Shown: in pieces, positions 1 to 8,576 of the stretch
Numbering within the stretch: the stretch's first letter is position 1
How the letters are laid out: each line of letters starts with the position of its first letter
Notes under the pieces: model-generated
Database searches by the model: none
What the model saw: the letters and a program-made list of their open reading frames with translations, nothing else
What the model was told of the DNA's origin: nothing
Assembly (NCBI GenBank): GCA_964442515.1
Contig: CAYUAC010000052.1
Location: forward strand, 1-13,285
Length of the DNA: 13,285 nt
Source of the DNA: TCS-49 sp964442515
Lineage (GTDB): Bacteria > Campylobacterota > Campylobacteria > Campylobacterales > Sulfurovaceae
Reading direction: 5' to 3'
Program-made: the position numbers and the translations under genes

Positions 1-152
1 AGTTTTCCAAGGTGTTTAGCATTGACACACGCTTAAAAGGGGTTATCGGCCTCAATCCCACCTTCGGTGACGGATTAAGCGGTGATATGCTATCGTCTGT
101 GTATCGATTTAACAAAGTAAATATTAAAACAGAGAGTGTATGCGATGAGTAA
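1..152 (+). CDS. C-terminal end of an upstream gene, probably a second NuoG-like subunit (partial)
   Basis: An open frame enters from the left edge (first full codon at 3) and stops with TAA at 150-152, giving about 49 residues. It overlaps the nuoG start at 145 by 8 bp, as expected for translationally coupled operon genes. The tail aligns without gaps to the last ~40 residues of the nuoG product downstream. The shared pattern is I-D-x-(K/R)-(I/L)-x-G-x-I, then P-x-F, and later L and an aromatic pair, with about 8 identities in 40 positions plus several conservative changes. This suggests a NuoG paralogue with the same molybdopterin-oxidoreductase-type C-terminal end. The catalytic and cluster-binding part lies outside the window. 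The alternative is an unrelated NuoF-position protein. Reality of the gene end is fairly sure; identity is an inference. Confidence 0.6.
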   Translation, partial: FSKVFSIDTRLKGVIGLNPTFGDGLSGDMLSSVYRFNKVNIKTESVCDE

Positions 153-2619
153 AGAGATTACTGTAACCATTGACGGTATTGAGTGCAAAGCCAACGACGG
201 CGAATACATTCTCAATATCGCAAGAGCGAACAATATTTTTATCCCGGCTTTGTGCTATCTGACCCGGTGTTCCCCGACACTTGCGTGCCGTATCTGCCTT
301 GTTGAGGCTGACGGCAAGCGGGTGTATTCGTGCAACGTCAAAGCTAAAGACGGTATGGATATTGTCACCAACAATGATGAGATTGCAACCGAGCGCCGCG
401 CCATCATGCAGGTGTATGATGTCAATCACCCTCTGCAGTGCGGGGTCTGTGATAAAAGCGGCGAATGCGAATTGCAAAACTACAGCCTGTATGAGGGGAT
501 TGACACCCAGGAGTACGCAATCAGGGATACCCTGCGGCAGGCTACGGACTGGAGCAGCGTACTGCACTATGATCCGGGTCTTTGTATCGTATGCGAACGC
601 TGCACGACCGTGTGTAAGGATATGATCGGCGAAGCTGCGATCAAGACGGTCAAAAGAGGCGGCGACACCCTGCCAAAAGAGCTTAAGGAAGAGATGCCAA
701 AAGATGCGTACGCAATGTGGAACAAGATGCAAAAATCGCTTATCGCACCGGCAAACGGTGAGCATACCGATTGTGCCGACTGCGGCGAGTGTATCAGTGT
801 CTGCCCCACCGGCGCGATTGTCAGCCGCGATTTCCAATATAAAAGCAACGCATGGGAATTGACAAAAATACCGGCCACATGCGCGCACTGCAGTGTGGGA
901 TGTCAGCTTAACTACGAAGTCAAGCATGAAAGCATCAATAACCCAGAACCCGGAATTTACAGGGTGACAAACGAGTTTCACTATGTCAGTCTCTGTGCCG
1001 CGGGCCGTTTTGGGTATGATTTCGAAAACAGGGCAGACAAAGATGAGCAGGCTTTTGCCCGCGCGGTTGAAGCGATGCAAAAAGCAGACAACGTTGTTTT
1101 TGACAGTTTCATCACCAATGAAGAAGCCCTGATTTTGCAAAAGCTGAAAGAAAAACTTGGATTTAACCTGGTCAACGACGAAGCAAAACAATTCGGCGAT
1201 TTTTTGAAAGCATACGGCAGCGTCAGCGGTCAAAGCCTGTACGGCGGCGATCTGGCAAGTGTTAATGAGAGTGATTTTGTTATCAGTGTCGGATCATTTT
1301 TGCGCAGCGATTCGCCAAACAGCAGATACGCTTTTAATAATGTCCAAAAGCTCAACAAGGGCGGCGGAATCTATTTTCACCCCATCAAAGACAATATGGT
1401 CGAAACCTTTGGCAAAAACGTCCTGCAGGTCAATCACAAACCAGGTCTTGAAACGGCGGTACTGTATCTGATCCTGGATCTGTTTGGCAAAGAGTTGCCA
1501 CGTGAGTTGCAAACGTTTTTGGACGGTTATAAGCATGAAGTGACCGAAACAGTCACAGAGACGGTCAAAGAAGAAATAACCGAACAGGCTGAAGAGATCG
1601 AAGTCGATGAAGAAAGCGGCGAAGAAAAGCGTGTACTCAAAGAGGTTAAGAAAATGGTGCCCAAGAAGGTACAAAAAGAGGTACGCGTAACCAAAAACAG
1701 ACTCCTGGAGATGCTTGACGCGCCGGAAGATTTTGAAGAAAAGCTTCAAAAAGCACTGAAGAAAAAAGAAAGCTTTTCGCTTATTGCCGGGCAGGATTTG
1801 GTTTTTGCACCAAACGCCCGGGAACTTGCGGCACTGCTTGGCGCGGTGGAAAAATATACGGGTATGAATCTGGTTATCATCCCGCCAAAAACAAACAGTC
1901 TGGGCGTAAGCCTGATCTGTGATCTGGACCAACCCGCCCAGGGCTATACCGTCGGTTATAACGCAGCCGGGGATTTTACCCTCAGCGCCCTTGGCGGCGG
2001 TGATCTGGATATGCCCGCACTCAACCAGCAAGAAGGCACCTTTACCAATATCAATAAAAAGGTCGTTCCCACAAACGCGGCTCTGGGATACGGGGGATAC
2101 ACCCTTAACGATCTGGCAAACGCGCTTGGCCTGATCAGCGAGGAAACCGTGGACTATACCGGCCAATTAGGCCAGGTGGCTGAATACAGCGCCAAAGCCT
2201 TTGACGATCTGCCAAACTATTTCGGCAATGACAGAAGCGAGCATAGAGGATATTGCCTGAAAGCCGCTTCCTGCCAGACAGAGCAGATTGTGTGGCCAAA
2301 GATTCAAGAGGCCGGGGCACAAACGGTTGTGTACCGCGCCAACCCGCTCAAACAGTTCAGCGCCTTTACGAAAAAAGCGCACGAACTGCGGGATGAGGCC
2401 AAGATTTATATGTCACAGGAGCTTGCCGACAAGCTGGAAGTGCAGGAGGGGGATATGTTTGCATTTACCGTTGCGGGCAAAGAGTCGTCGCTGCCCGTTG
2501 GCATTGATAATAAGATCGGGGGACAGATCGCATATCTGCCTGAGTTTGATGAAAATTTCGATGCACAGATACTCTTTGAGGGTCAAAGATATCGCAGCAT
2601 AAGTTATAATAAAGGATAG
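145..2619 (+). CDS. nuoG: NADH-quinone oxidoreductase (complex I) subunit G
   Basis: This is the large iron-sulfur subunit of the peripheral arm, passing electrons towards NuoI (824 aa). The N-terminal [2Fe-2S] domain has C37, C48, C51 and C63 (N1b). A His-Cys3 site follows: H95, C99, C102, C108 (N5). Next are two full CxxCxxCxxxC motifs, C147/150/153/157 and C210/213/216/220. Most NuoG proteins keep ligands for only one cluster (N4) here. C246, C249, C253 and C284 fit N7, leading into a molybdopterin-oxidoreductase-like domain. Residues 465-515 form a highly charged insertion, acidic then basic. I chose ATG 145 over GTG 136 because AGAGAG at 131-136 is 8 nt upstream of it. The AAAGGA that serves nuoH lies in the last codons. 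Which protein feeds electrons in (NuoEF or another partner) cannot be seen here. Confidence 0.95.
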   Translation: MSKEITVTIDGIECKANDGEYILNIARANNIFIPALCYLTRCSPTLACRICLVEADGKRVYSCNVKAKDGMDIVTNNDEIATERRAIMQVYDVNHPLQCGVCDKSGECELQNYSLYEGIDTQEYAIRDTLRQATDWSSVLHYDPGLCIVCERCTTVCKDMIGEAAIKTVKRGGDTLPKELKEEMPKDAYAMWNKMQKSLIAPANGEHTDCADCGECISVCPTGAIVSRDFQYKSNAWELTKIPATCAHCSVGCQLNYEVKHESINNPEPGIYRVTNEFHYVSLCAAGRFGYDFENRADKDEQAFARAVEAMQKADNVVFDSFITNEEALILQKLKEKLGFNLVNDEAKQFGDFLKAYGSVSGQSLYGGDLASVNESDFVISVGSFLRSDSPNSRYAFNNVQKLNKGGGIYFHPIKDNMVETFGKNVLQVNHKPGLETAVLYLILDLFGKELPRELQTFLDGYKHEVTETVTETVKEEITEQAEEIEVDEESGEEKRVLKEVKKMVPKKVQKEVRVTKNRLLEMLDAPEDFEEKLQKALKKKESFSLIAGQDLVFAPNARELAALLGAVEKYTGMNLVIIPPKTNSLGVSLICDLDQPAQGYTVGYNAAGDFTLSALGGGDLDMPALNQQEGTFTNINKKVVPTNAALGYGGYTLNDLANALGLISEETVDYTGQLGQVAEYSAKAFDDLPNYFGNDRSEHRGYCLKAASCQTEQIVWPKIQEAGAQTVVYRANPLKQFSAFTKKAHELRDEAKIYMSQELADKLEVQEGDMFAFTVAGKESSLPVGIDNKIGGQIAYLPEFDENFDAQILFEGQRYRSISYNKG

Positions 2620-2621
2620 TC

Positions 2622-3611
2622 ATGGATGCAGTTATTATTGAAACGATAATCAAAGCTGTTGTCGTACTTGCGGTACTTTCCGCGCTTGCGGGCTTTGGCA
2701 CGTATGCAGAAAGAAAAGTACTGGCGTTTATGCAGCGAAGACTGGGCCCTACGCACGTAGGCCCTTTTGGGGTACTGCAGGTTGCAGCTGACGGTATCAA
2801 ACTCTTTACCAAGGAGGATTTGATACCGCAAAACGCCAATAAAGCGTTGTTTATGATCGCTCCGGTGATCACGGCGGCAACGGCGTTTATCGCGCTTGCG
2901 GCCGTACCGCTTCTGCCGGAGTTTGAACTCTTTGGCTACACGGTCAGGCCTATTGTTGCTGATATCAATATCGGGATTCTTTTTGTCATCGGTGTTATGG
3001 GTGCGGGTTTGTACGGTCCGCTGCTTGCGGGTATGAGTCAGGCAAACAAATGGGGGCTGTTGGGCGCTGCCAGGACGACGGTGCAGTTTTTAAGCTATGA
3101 AGTCGTTACCGGCCTTGCCATTTTGTCGCCTATCATGCTTATTGGTTCGCTTTCGCTGATTGAGATTAACAATTATCAAACCGGCGGGCTTTTTGACTGG
3201 CTGATCTGGCAGCAGCCCGTGGCATTTGTACTCTTTATCATTGCAGGCTTTGCCGAAACCAACAGAACGCCGTTTGATCTGCTGGAACACGAAGCGGAAA
3301 TCGTCGCCGGGTACGTAACCGATTATTCCGGTCTGCGCTGGGGGCTGTTTTTTGTAGGCGAGTATACCAATATGATCACTATCGCATTTTTGGCCAGCCT
3401 GCTGTTTTTCGGCGGCTTTAACGATCTGTGGTTTATCCCGGGCGGATTGGCGATTATCTTGAAGGTGCTGTTCCTTTTCTTTGCCATGCTGTGGGCGCGT
3501 GCCGCGTGGCCGCACGTCAGACCCGACCAGCTTATGTGGCTGTGCTGGAAAGTACTGATGCCAATTGCCGTGATCAATATTATCATCACCGGCATCGTAA
3601 TAATGATATAG
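2622..3611 (+). CDS. nuoH: NADH-quinone oxidoreductase subunit H
   Basis: This membrane subunit joins the peripheral arm to the proton-pumping arm and forms much of the quinone-binding chamber. At 329 aa it has the usual NuoH length, with about eight hydrophobic segments. Family signatures are E30-R-K near the end of the first helix, the loop RRLGPTHVGPFG at residues 39-50, and AETNRTPFDL from residue 211, followed by acidic residues E222, E224 and E226 and then VAGY. These acidic loop residues are typical of the quinone-site and proton-entry region. The ATG lies 2 bp after the nuoG stop. Its ribosome binding site, AAAGGA at 2611-2616, lies inside nuoG, so the two are probably translationally coupled. 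Confidence 0.97.
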   Translation: MDAVIIETIIKAVVVLAVLSALAGFGTYAERKVLAFMQRRLGPTHVGPFGVLQVAADGIKLFTKEDLIPQNANKALFMIAPVITAATAFIALAAVPLLPEFELFGYTVRPIVADINIGILFVIGVMGAGLYGPLLAGMSQANKWGLLGAARTTVQFLSYEVVTGLAILSPIMLIGSLSLIEINNYQTGGLFDWLIWQQPVAFVLFIIAGFAETNRTPFDLLEHEAEIVAGYVTDYSGLRWGLFFVGEYTNMITIAFLASLLFFGGFNDLWFIPGGLAIILKVLFLFFAMLWARAAWPHVRPDQLMWLCWKVLMPIAVINIIITGIVIMI

Positions 3612-3620
3612 GAGTGTTTT

Positions 3621-4238
3621 ATGAGTTTAGAACAGTTTAAAGACAGAAACGTGGGAACAAAAGAGTATATTTACATCGAAGGTTCCACAGACCCTAAAAC
3701 ACCCTCAAAGCGGTTTGCGCAGTTTTTGAAAAGAACATTTGGCAAGGAGCTTTTTGTGGGGCTGAAAGTGGTCTTTACCCAGATGGCAAAGGGGCCAAAA
3801 AGCTGGCACACGGTCAAGTACCCGCTGGAAAAGCTGCCCATCGGACCCCGCTACAGAGCGATCCACAAGCTGCTGCGCCTGCTTGAAAGCGGCAATGAGC
3901 GCTGTATCGGTTGCGGGCTGTGCGAAAAAATCTGTATCGCCGATTGCATCCGCATGGATACCAGATACAATGAACAGCAGCGAAAAGAGGTCACTGAATA
4001 TACGATCAATCTGGGACGCTGCATTTTTTGCGGCTACTGTGCGGAAGTGTGTCCCGAACTTGCCATCGTACACGGGGGCCGGTATGAAAACGCCAGCGAG
4101 CAGCGTGCGCATTTTGCCTTAAAAGAGGATATGCTCACGCCAATTGATATGATCAAAAACCAAGACGAATTTCCGGGCTTTGGCGCACTCAGCGATGATG
4201 CGGACCAAAAAGTCAAGAAAACCCCGTTGGCATACTAA
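3621..4238 (+). CDS. nuoI: NADH-quinone oxidoreductase subunit I, 2x[4Fe-4S] ferredoxin-type
   Basis: This peripheral-arm subunit carries clusters N6a and N6b, which pass electrons to N2 next to the quinone site (205 aa). The ligand motifs are C95-x2-C98-x2-C101-x3-C105 and C134-x2-C137-x2-C140-x3-C144. As in other 2[4Fe-4S] proteins, the fourth cysteine of each motif should serve the other cluster. The first motif has Ile after C105 rather than the common Pro; the second keeps Pro. The ~55-residue N-terminal part before the conserved core is longer than in minimal homologues, and the C-terminal ~50 residues are polar. GGAG at 3611-3614 overlaps the nuoH stop and precedes ATG 3621. Confidence 0.96.
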   Translation: MSLEQFKDRNVGTKEYIYIEGSTDPKTPSKRFAQFLKRTFGKELFVGLKVVFTQMAKGPKSWHTVKYPLEKLPIGPRYRAIHKLLRLLESGNERCIGCGLCEKICIADCIRMDTRYNEQQRKEVTEYTINLGRCIFCGYCAEVCPELAIVHGGRYENASEQRAHFALKEDMLTPIDMIKNQDEFPGFGALSDDADQKVKKTPLAY

Positions 4239-4248
4239 AGGAGTAATG

Positions 4249-4803
4249 ATGTATGAAGCAGTAGCATTTTATCTATTTTCATTCTTGACTATCGCGATGT
4301 TTATCATCACGGTCATGAGTTCAAACGCATTGTACGCGATGAGTTCGCTGGCAGCAGGGATGATTTTTATTGCCGCCTTTTTCTTCCTGCTGGATGCCGA
4401 TTTTTTAGGCGCGGTACAGATAGTGGTGTATTCTGGGGCGATTATGGCGGTATACGCCTTTGGTATGATGTTTTTTGACACGCTTGCCGAAGTCAAAGAA
4501 CGCAACCCCAAAAAAATCGTTTTTATCCTTAGCGGCCTGATTGCGGTGACGCTGGTCATTGTGTTTATTTCACCCGTTATCGCTTCCAAAGTCGAGCTTT
4601 TATATCCCGCCGTTGAGGGGATGAGCAATCCAAAAGCAGTCGGTATCGTATTGTTTACAAAATATCTCGTGCCTTTTGAAGTGGCCGCGATTATGCTGTT
4701 GGTTGCCATGATTGGCGGTATCATTCTTGCGGGAAAAAAGATGAATGAAAGTGTTACGGAGATGGAAGAAGATGAGATCGGGGATGAAGGAGTGAAGTCA
4801 TGA
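4249..4803 (+). CDS. nuoJ: NADH-quinone oxidoreductase subunit J
   Basis: This small membrane-arm subunit has 184 aa and five predicted hydrophobic segments. The third holds YSGAIM at residues 61-66 followed by an aromatic and Gly-rich stretch. That is the conserved NuoJ/ND6 helix whose pi-bulge is linked to coupling of quinone chemistry with pumping. The C-terminal tail is strongly acidic. The frame is open back to 4180, inside nuoI. The start is set by AAAGGAG at 4237-4243, which suits ATG 4249 (5 nt spacing) or the adjacent ATG 4246. The stop TGA overlaps the nuoK ATG as ATGA. Confidence 0.93.
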   Translation: MYEAVAFYLFSFLTIAMFIITVMSSNALYAMSSLAAGMIFIAAFFFLLDADFLGAVQIVVYSGAIMAVYAFGMMFFDTLAEVKERNPKKIVFILSGLIAVTLVIVFISPVIASKVELLYPAVEGMSNPKAVGIVLFTKYLVPFEVAAIMLLVAMIGGIILAGKKMNESVTEMEEDEIGDEGVKS

Positions 4804-5102
4804 TAACGATGAACGATTATCTGATCCTTTCAGCCATACTGTTTAGTATCGGCTTGATCGGGGTCTTGCGAAGAAAAAATCTGCTGATGCTTTTCTTTGC
4901 CACGGAGATTATGCTCAACGCAGTCAATATCGCGTTTGCCGCAATTTCAAAAGCTTACGGCAATCTGGAAGGGCAAATGTTTGCCTTTTTCATTATCGCC
5001 GTAGCCGCAAGCGAAGTGGCGATCGGCCTTGGGCTTTTAATAGCGTGGTACAAGAAAAAAGGTACGCTTGATCTTGACAGTCTTGCGACAATGAAAGGAT
5101 AG
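4800..5102 (+). CDS. nuoK: NADH-quinone oxidoreductase subunit K
   Basis: The 100-aa product has three transmembrane segments, the standard NuoK/ND4L size. Two membrane glutamates needed for proton transfer are present: E36 in ATEIMLN and E72 in AASEVAIG, with the same numbering as E. coli NuoK. The start is ATG 4800, with GAAGGAG at 4786-4792 seven bases upstream and a 4-bp overlap with the nuoJ stop. A second in-frame ATG at 4809 is less well placed. The stop at 5100-5102 lies 3 bp before the preferred nuoL start. Confidence 0.97.
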   Translation: MITMNDYLILSAILFSIGLIGVLRRKNLLMLFFATEIMLNAVNIAFAAISKAYGNLEGQMFAFFIIAVAASEVAIGLGLLIAWYKKKGTLDLDSLATMKG

Positions 5103-5105
5103 GTG

Positions 5106-6995
5106 ATGGAGAGTTTAGTATATATCGCACTTTTTGCGCCGCTGCTTGGGTCACTGCTGGCGGCACTGTTTAGTACGACCCCGAAGATTATCGGCGTGGG
5201 TATCATGACTTCCGCGCTGCTTGGAATCTCTTTGATCGCATCGATTATCCTTTTGAGTATCGTAAGCGGAGGCGTACAGATTCACGTAACGCTGATGGAG
5301 TGGATCGGCGCGGGTGATCTTTTGATCCCGTTTGGGTTTGTCGTTGATGAAGTGAGCGCGACGATGATGGTTGTAGTTACCCTTGTCTCAACACTGGTTC
5401 ACGTCTACTCAATCGGATATATGGAACATGATATCGGCTTTAACCGGTTCTTTTCCTATCTCTCGGCATTTGTGTTTTCGATGATGGTACTGGTGATGAG
5501 CGACAACTTCGCCGGATTGTTTATCGGCTGGGAAGGCGTCGGGCTTTGTTCCTGGCTGCTGATTGGTTTTTGGTACCACAGAAAAGATGAAACCAGAGAC
5601 GTCAACCCATCGATTTCGCCTTCATGGGCGGCCAATGAAGCCTTTATCATGAACAGGATCGCCGACCTGGGGATGTTGATCGGATTGTTTCTTATCTACT
5701 GGTTTACAGGCAGTCTGCAGTATGAGACGGTATTTGCCGAAATTACGGCCGTTGAAACCGGTGTTGTCTTTGCCATCGGCGCGTTTTTATTCATCGGGGC
5801 GATGGGCAAATCAGCCCAGTTCCCGCTGCATACGTGGCTGGCTGACGCGATGGAGGGTCCCACACCCGTTTCCGCGCTGATCCACGCCGCGACGATGGTA
5901 ACAGCCGGGGTGTATCTTGTAGTCAGAGCATTCCCGATTTATGAGGTAATTCCCGATATGGGCTATATTATCGCCTGTGTCGGCGCGTTTGTAGCGATGT
6001 TTGCCGCGACGATGGCACTGGTCAACCGCGATCTGAAGCGAATCATCGCCTACTCGACGCTGTCGCAGCTTGGGTATATGTTCGTCGCCGCCGGTCTGGG
6101 GGCGTACTGGGTGGCATTGTTTCACTTAGCAGCCCACGCCTTTTTCAAAGCGCTGCTGTTTTTGGGTGCCGGTAATGTCATGCACGCGATGAATGATGAG
6201 CTTGATATCAAAAAGATGGGCGCGCTGTATAAGGTGATGCGGCCAACAGCTATTATGATGATTCTGGCTTCGGTCGCGCTGGCCGGTATCTGGCCGCTTG
6301 CGGGCTTTTTCAGTAAAGATAAAATCCTGGAAGTTGCCTTTAATGAAAACTCGTATCTGCTCTGGAGTGTTCTTTGGATCACGGCAGGGTTGACGGCGTT
6401 TTACAGCTTCCGGCTTATCATGTACGTCTTTTTCGGCAGGGACCGCCACACAAGCTGGGGCGCCCATCCGCACGAAATGCCAAAATTTGTCCTGTGGGCG
6501 ATGGCTCCGCTTGGATTGATGGCTGTTATCGCGGGCTGGTTTTCAGGTTGGTTTGAATCCATGGTCACCCAAAAACTGCCCGAGTATTTTTTCAGCCATG
6601 CAACGCATGAAATGGTGCCGCTGCTGATCGTGCTGACACTTGCAGTAGCCATCGGCGGTATATTGGTCGCGGTGCTTAAATACAGAGGTGATGGCCCTAA
6701 AAGGCCTACCAATACGGATAACGTGGTATATAAACTGCTGTACAATCAGTATTATATTCCCAATCTGTATGAAAAATGTATTTCAAAACCCTACGCCAAA
6801 CTTTCAGATGTGGCGTGGAGTATAGATATGAAGATAGTAGACGCTAGCGTCGACGCAATCGCAGCGACCATCTACGGTGCCGGTCAGAGTGCCAGAGGCT
6901 TGCAAACGGGCAACCTTTCAAAGATGCTTCGGCTTATGGCAGCAGGTGTCGCAGCCTTGCTCGTAGCGGCAGTCGTTTACAGTACACTAGGGTAA
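5106..6995 (+). CDS. nuoL: NADH-quinone oxidoreductase subunit L (antiporter-like)
   Basis: This is the distal, largest proton-pumping subunit (629 aa), homologous to Mrp-type antiporters, with many hydrophobic helices. Key pump residues are visible: E143 in FIGWEGVG, K235 in GAMGKSAQ just before FPLHTWLADAMEGPTPVSA, and K404 in FSKDKIL. These correspond to the E144, K229 and K399 sites of E. coli NuoL. The C-terminal part after about residue 525 fits the long lateral amphipathic helix plus a final anchor. A polar stretch at about residues 159-172, between two helices, looks about ten residues longer than in E. coli, from memory. ATG 5106 is preferred to GTG 5103 because AAAGGA at 5094-5099 is then 6 nt away. 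Confidence 0.97.
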   Translation: MESLVYIALFAPLLGSLLAALFSTTPKIIGVGIMTSALLGISLIASIILLSIVSGGVQIHVTLMEWIGAGDLLIPFGFVVDEVSATMMVVVTLVSTLVHVYSIGYMEHDIGFNRFFSYLSAFVFSMMVLVMSDNFAGLFIGWEGVGLCSWLLIGFWYHRKDETRDVNPSISPSWAANEAFIMNRIADLGMLIGLFLIYWFTGSLQYETVFAEITAVETGVVFAIGAFLFIGAMGKSAQFPLHTWLADAMEGPTPVSALIHAATMVTAGVYLVVRAFPIYEVIPDMGYIIACVGAFVAMFAATMALVNRDLKRIIAYSTLSQLGYMFVAAGLGAYWVALFHLAAHAFFKALLFLGAGNVMHAMNDELDIKKMGALYKVMRPTAIMMILASVALAGIWPLAGFFSKDKILEVAFNENSYLLWSVLWITAGLTAFYSFRLIMYVFFGRDRHTSWGAHPHEMPKFVLWAMAPLGLMAVIAGWFSGWFESMVTQKLPEYFFSHATHEMVPLLIVLTLAVAIGGILVAVLKYRGDGPKRPTNTDNVVYKLLYNQYYIPNLYEKCISKPYAKLSDVAWSIDMKIVDASVDAIAATIYGAGQSARGLQTGNLSKMLRLMAAGVAALLVAAVVYSTLG

Positions 6996-7007
6996 GGAGT
7001 AACAATA

Positions 7008-8576
7008 ATGGATCATATTTTAAGTGTTTTGATATTCTTGCCTGCAGTGGCTGGGATACTAGGGTTTTTAGTCGATAAAAAAAGTGCAAAGACATACGCT
7101 ATCGCCGTATCGGCAATGGTGTTTGTGCTTTCGCTTTGGCTTTGGTTGAGTTTTGATACGGGCAATCCGGGGCTTCAGTTTGTGGAAATGTTTCCCATCA
7201 TCGAAAGTTTCGGGGTTAATTATTACCTCGGCGTTGACGGAATTTCACTCTTTTTGGTCGTGCTGACGACATTCATGACCATGGTGTCGTTGATTTCTCT
7301 GACCATTACCGAAAACATCAAAAATCTTGTTTTGTCGGTTCTGTTTCTGGAAATGACCATGATCGGCGTTTTTGTCGCGCTTGATGCGATCCTGTTTTAC
7401 GTTTTCTGGGAACTGTCACTGGTGCCTATGCTTTATATCATCGGTGCGTGGGGCGGTCCAAGACGTGTATACGCGGCGATCAAGTTTTTCCTCTATACGT
7501 TTGCGGGCTCACTGATCATGCTTGTTGGTATGCTGGCTATGGCGTATTTTTACCAGGACGCAACGGGAACATGGAGCTTTTCAATTACCGAATGGCATAA
7601 ACTCGTGCTGCCTTTTGAGTATCAGTTGTGGCTGTTTGTGGCGTTTTTCATCGGCTTTGCGATCAAGGTTCCGATGTTTCCTTTTCACACATGGCTGCCA
7701 TACGCCCACGGCCAGGCGCCCACGATCGGTTCGGTGATCCTGGCCGCGGTACTTTTAAAAATGGGTACCTACGGTTTTGTGCGCTTTTCGCTTCCGATGT
7801 TTCCGGTGGCAAGCGTATACTTTATCATCCCCATCGCGATCCTGGCTTTGATCATGATCGTGTATACGGCGATGATCGCGTATGCCCAAAAAGATATCAA
7901 ACAGGTGGTGGCATATTCTTCCGTTTCACACATGGGTGTGATTATTCTGGGTCTTTTTGCCATGAACGCCGAAGGTCTCGGCGGTTCGATCTTTCTGATG
8001 ATCTCTCACGGTATCGTCAGCGGCGCGCTGTTTATGCTGGTGGGCATGATTTATGACAGAAAACATACCAAGCTGATGAGTGAATTTGGCGGTCTGGCTT
8101 CGGTAATGCCGCGTTATGCAGCGGTGTTTGGCGTGATGCTGATGGCTTCGGTGGGCTTGCCCCTGACCATCGGCTTTGTCGGGGAATTCCTGTCGCTGCT
8201 TGGGTTTTACCAGGTCAGTCATACGATTACGCTGATTGCGGGCCTGACTATTATTCTGGGTGCCGTGTATATGCTGAGCCTGTATAAAAAGACCTTTTTC
8301 GGTCCTTTGACCAAGCCGGAAAATAAAAAACTGCTGGATCTTAACGGTAAAGAGTTGACGGCGATGCTGCCTCTTGTGGCGATCGTGATCTGGTTGGGGG
8401 TTTATCCCAAACCCGTTTTGGAACCAATTGACAACAGCGTCAAATCCCTGATTTCATTCATGGATCAAAAAGTGGACGCTCTTGAAAGAACGTATGACAA
8501 TTCCGATGACGGCCGTGCTGCAATCCAGCGTGCCAAAGAGATTATTGTCGTGAGCCAAAGTAAGGAGGCAGAATAA
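7008..8576 (+). CDS. nuoM: NADH-quinone oxidoreductase subunit M (antiporter-like)
   Basis: This second antiporter-like pump subunit has 522 aa and about fourteen membrane segments. Pump residues are E135 in VFWELSLVPM, K220 in FAIKVPMFPFHTWLP, and E393 in GFVGEFLSLL. The last matches the NuoM-specific terminal glutamate that replaces the lysine of NuoL and NuoN. The cytoplasmic C-terminal tail of about 50 residues is polar and charged. TAAGGAG at 6993-6999 overlaps the nuoL stop and lies 8 nt before ATG 7008. The gene ends in TAATG, so its stop overlaps the nuoN start by 1 bp. Confidence 0.97.
   Translation: MDHILSVLIFLPAVAGILGFLVDKKSAKTYAIAVSAMVFVLSLWLWLSFDTGNPGLQFVEMFPIIESFGVNYYLGVDGISLFLVVLTTFMTMVSLISLTITENIKNLVLSVLFLEMTMIGVFVALDAILFYVFWELSLVPMLYIIGAWGGPRRVYAAIKFFLYTFAGSLIMLVGMLAMAYFYQDATGTWSFSITEWHKLVLPFEYQLWLFVAFFIGFAIKVPMFPFHTWLPYAHGQAPTIGSVILAAVLLKMGTYGFVRFSLPMFPVASVYFIIPIAILALIMIVYTAMIAYAQKDIKQVVAYSSVSHMGVIILGLFAMNAEGLGGSIFLMISHGIVSGALFMLVGMIYDRKHTKLMSEFGGLASVMPRYAAVFGVMLMASVGLPLTIGFVGEFLSLLGFYQVSHTITLIAGLTIILGAVYMLSLYKKTFFGPLTKPENKKLLDLNGKELTAMLPLVAIVIWLGVYPKPVLEPIDNSVKSLISFMDQKVDALERTYDNSDDGRAAIQRAKEIIVVSQSKEAE

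Noticed and set aside
136..144. GTG 136 as nuoG start, adding three residues.
   Set aside because: It has no ribosome binding site; AGAGAG at 131-136 fits ATG 145.
124..2166. Long minus-strand open frames opposite nuoG (369 aa at 124-1233 and 290 aa at 1294-2166).
   Set aside because: They mirror the codon pattern of nuoG, show no recognisable domain, and lie opposite a strongly conserved gene.
2744..2768. Terminator-like hairpin inside nuoH: GGG, bulged C, CCTAC, loop, GTAGG, CCC, then TTTT.
   Set aside because: It encodes the conserved GPTHVGP loop. The two Gly-Pro pairs produce the inverted repeat, the stem has a bulge, and the T-run is only four long.
4180..4248. nuoJ start at 4180 inside nuoI, adding 23 residues.
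   Set aside because: The extra residues are the shifted-frame reading of the nuoI tail and are not hydrophobic; AAAGGAG at 4237-4243 marks the start at 4249 (or 4246).
7628..8056. A 142-aa plus-strand frame within nuoM.
   Set aside because: It is an overlapping out-of-frame reading of conserved pump helices, without a ribosome binding site or family resemblance.
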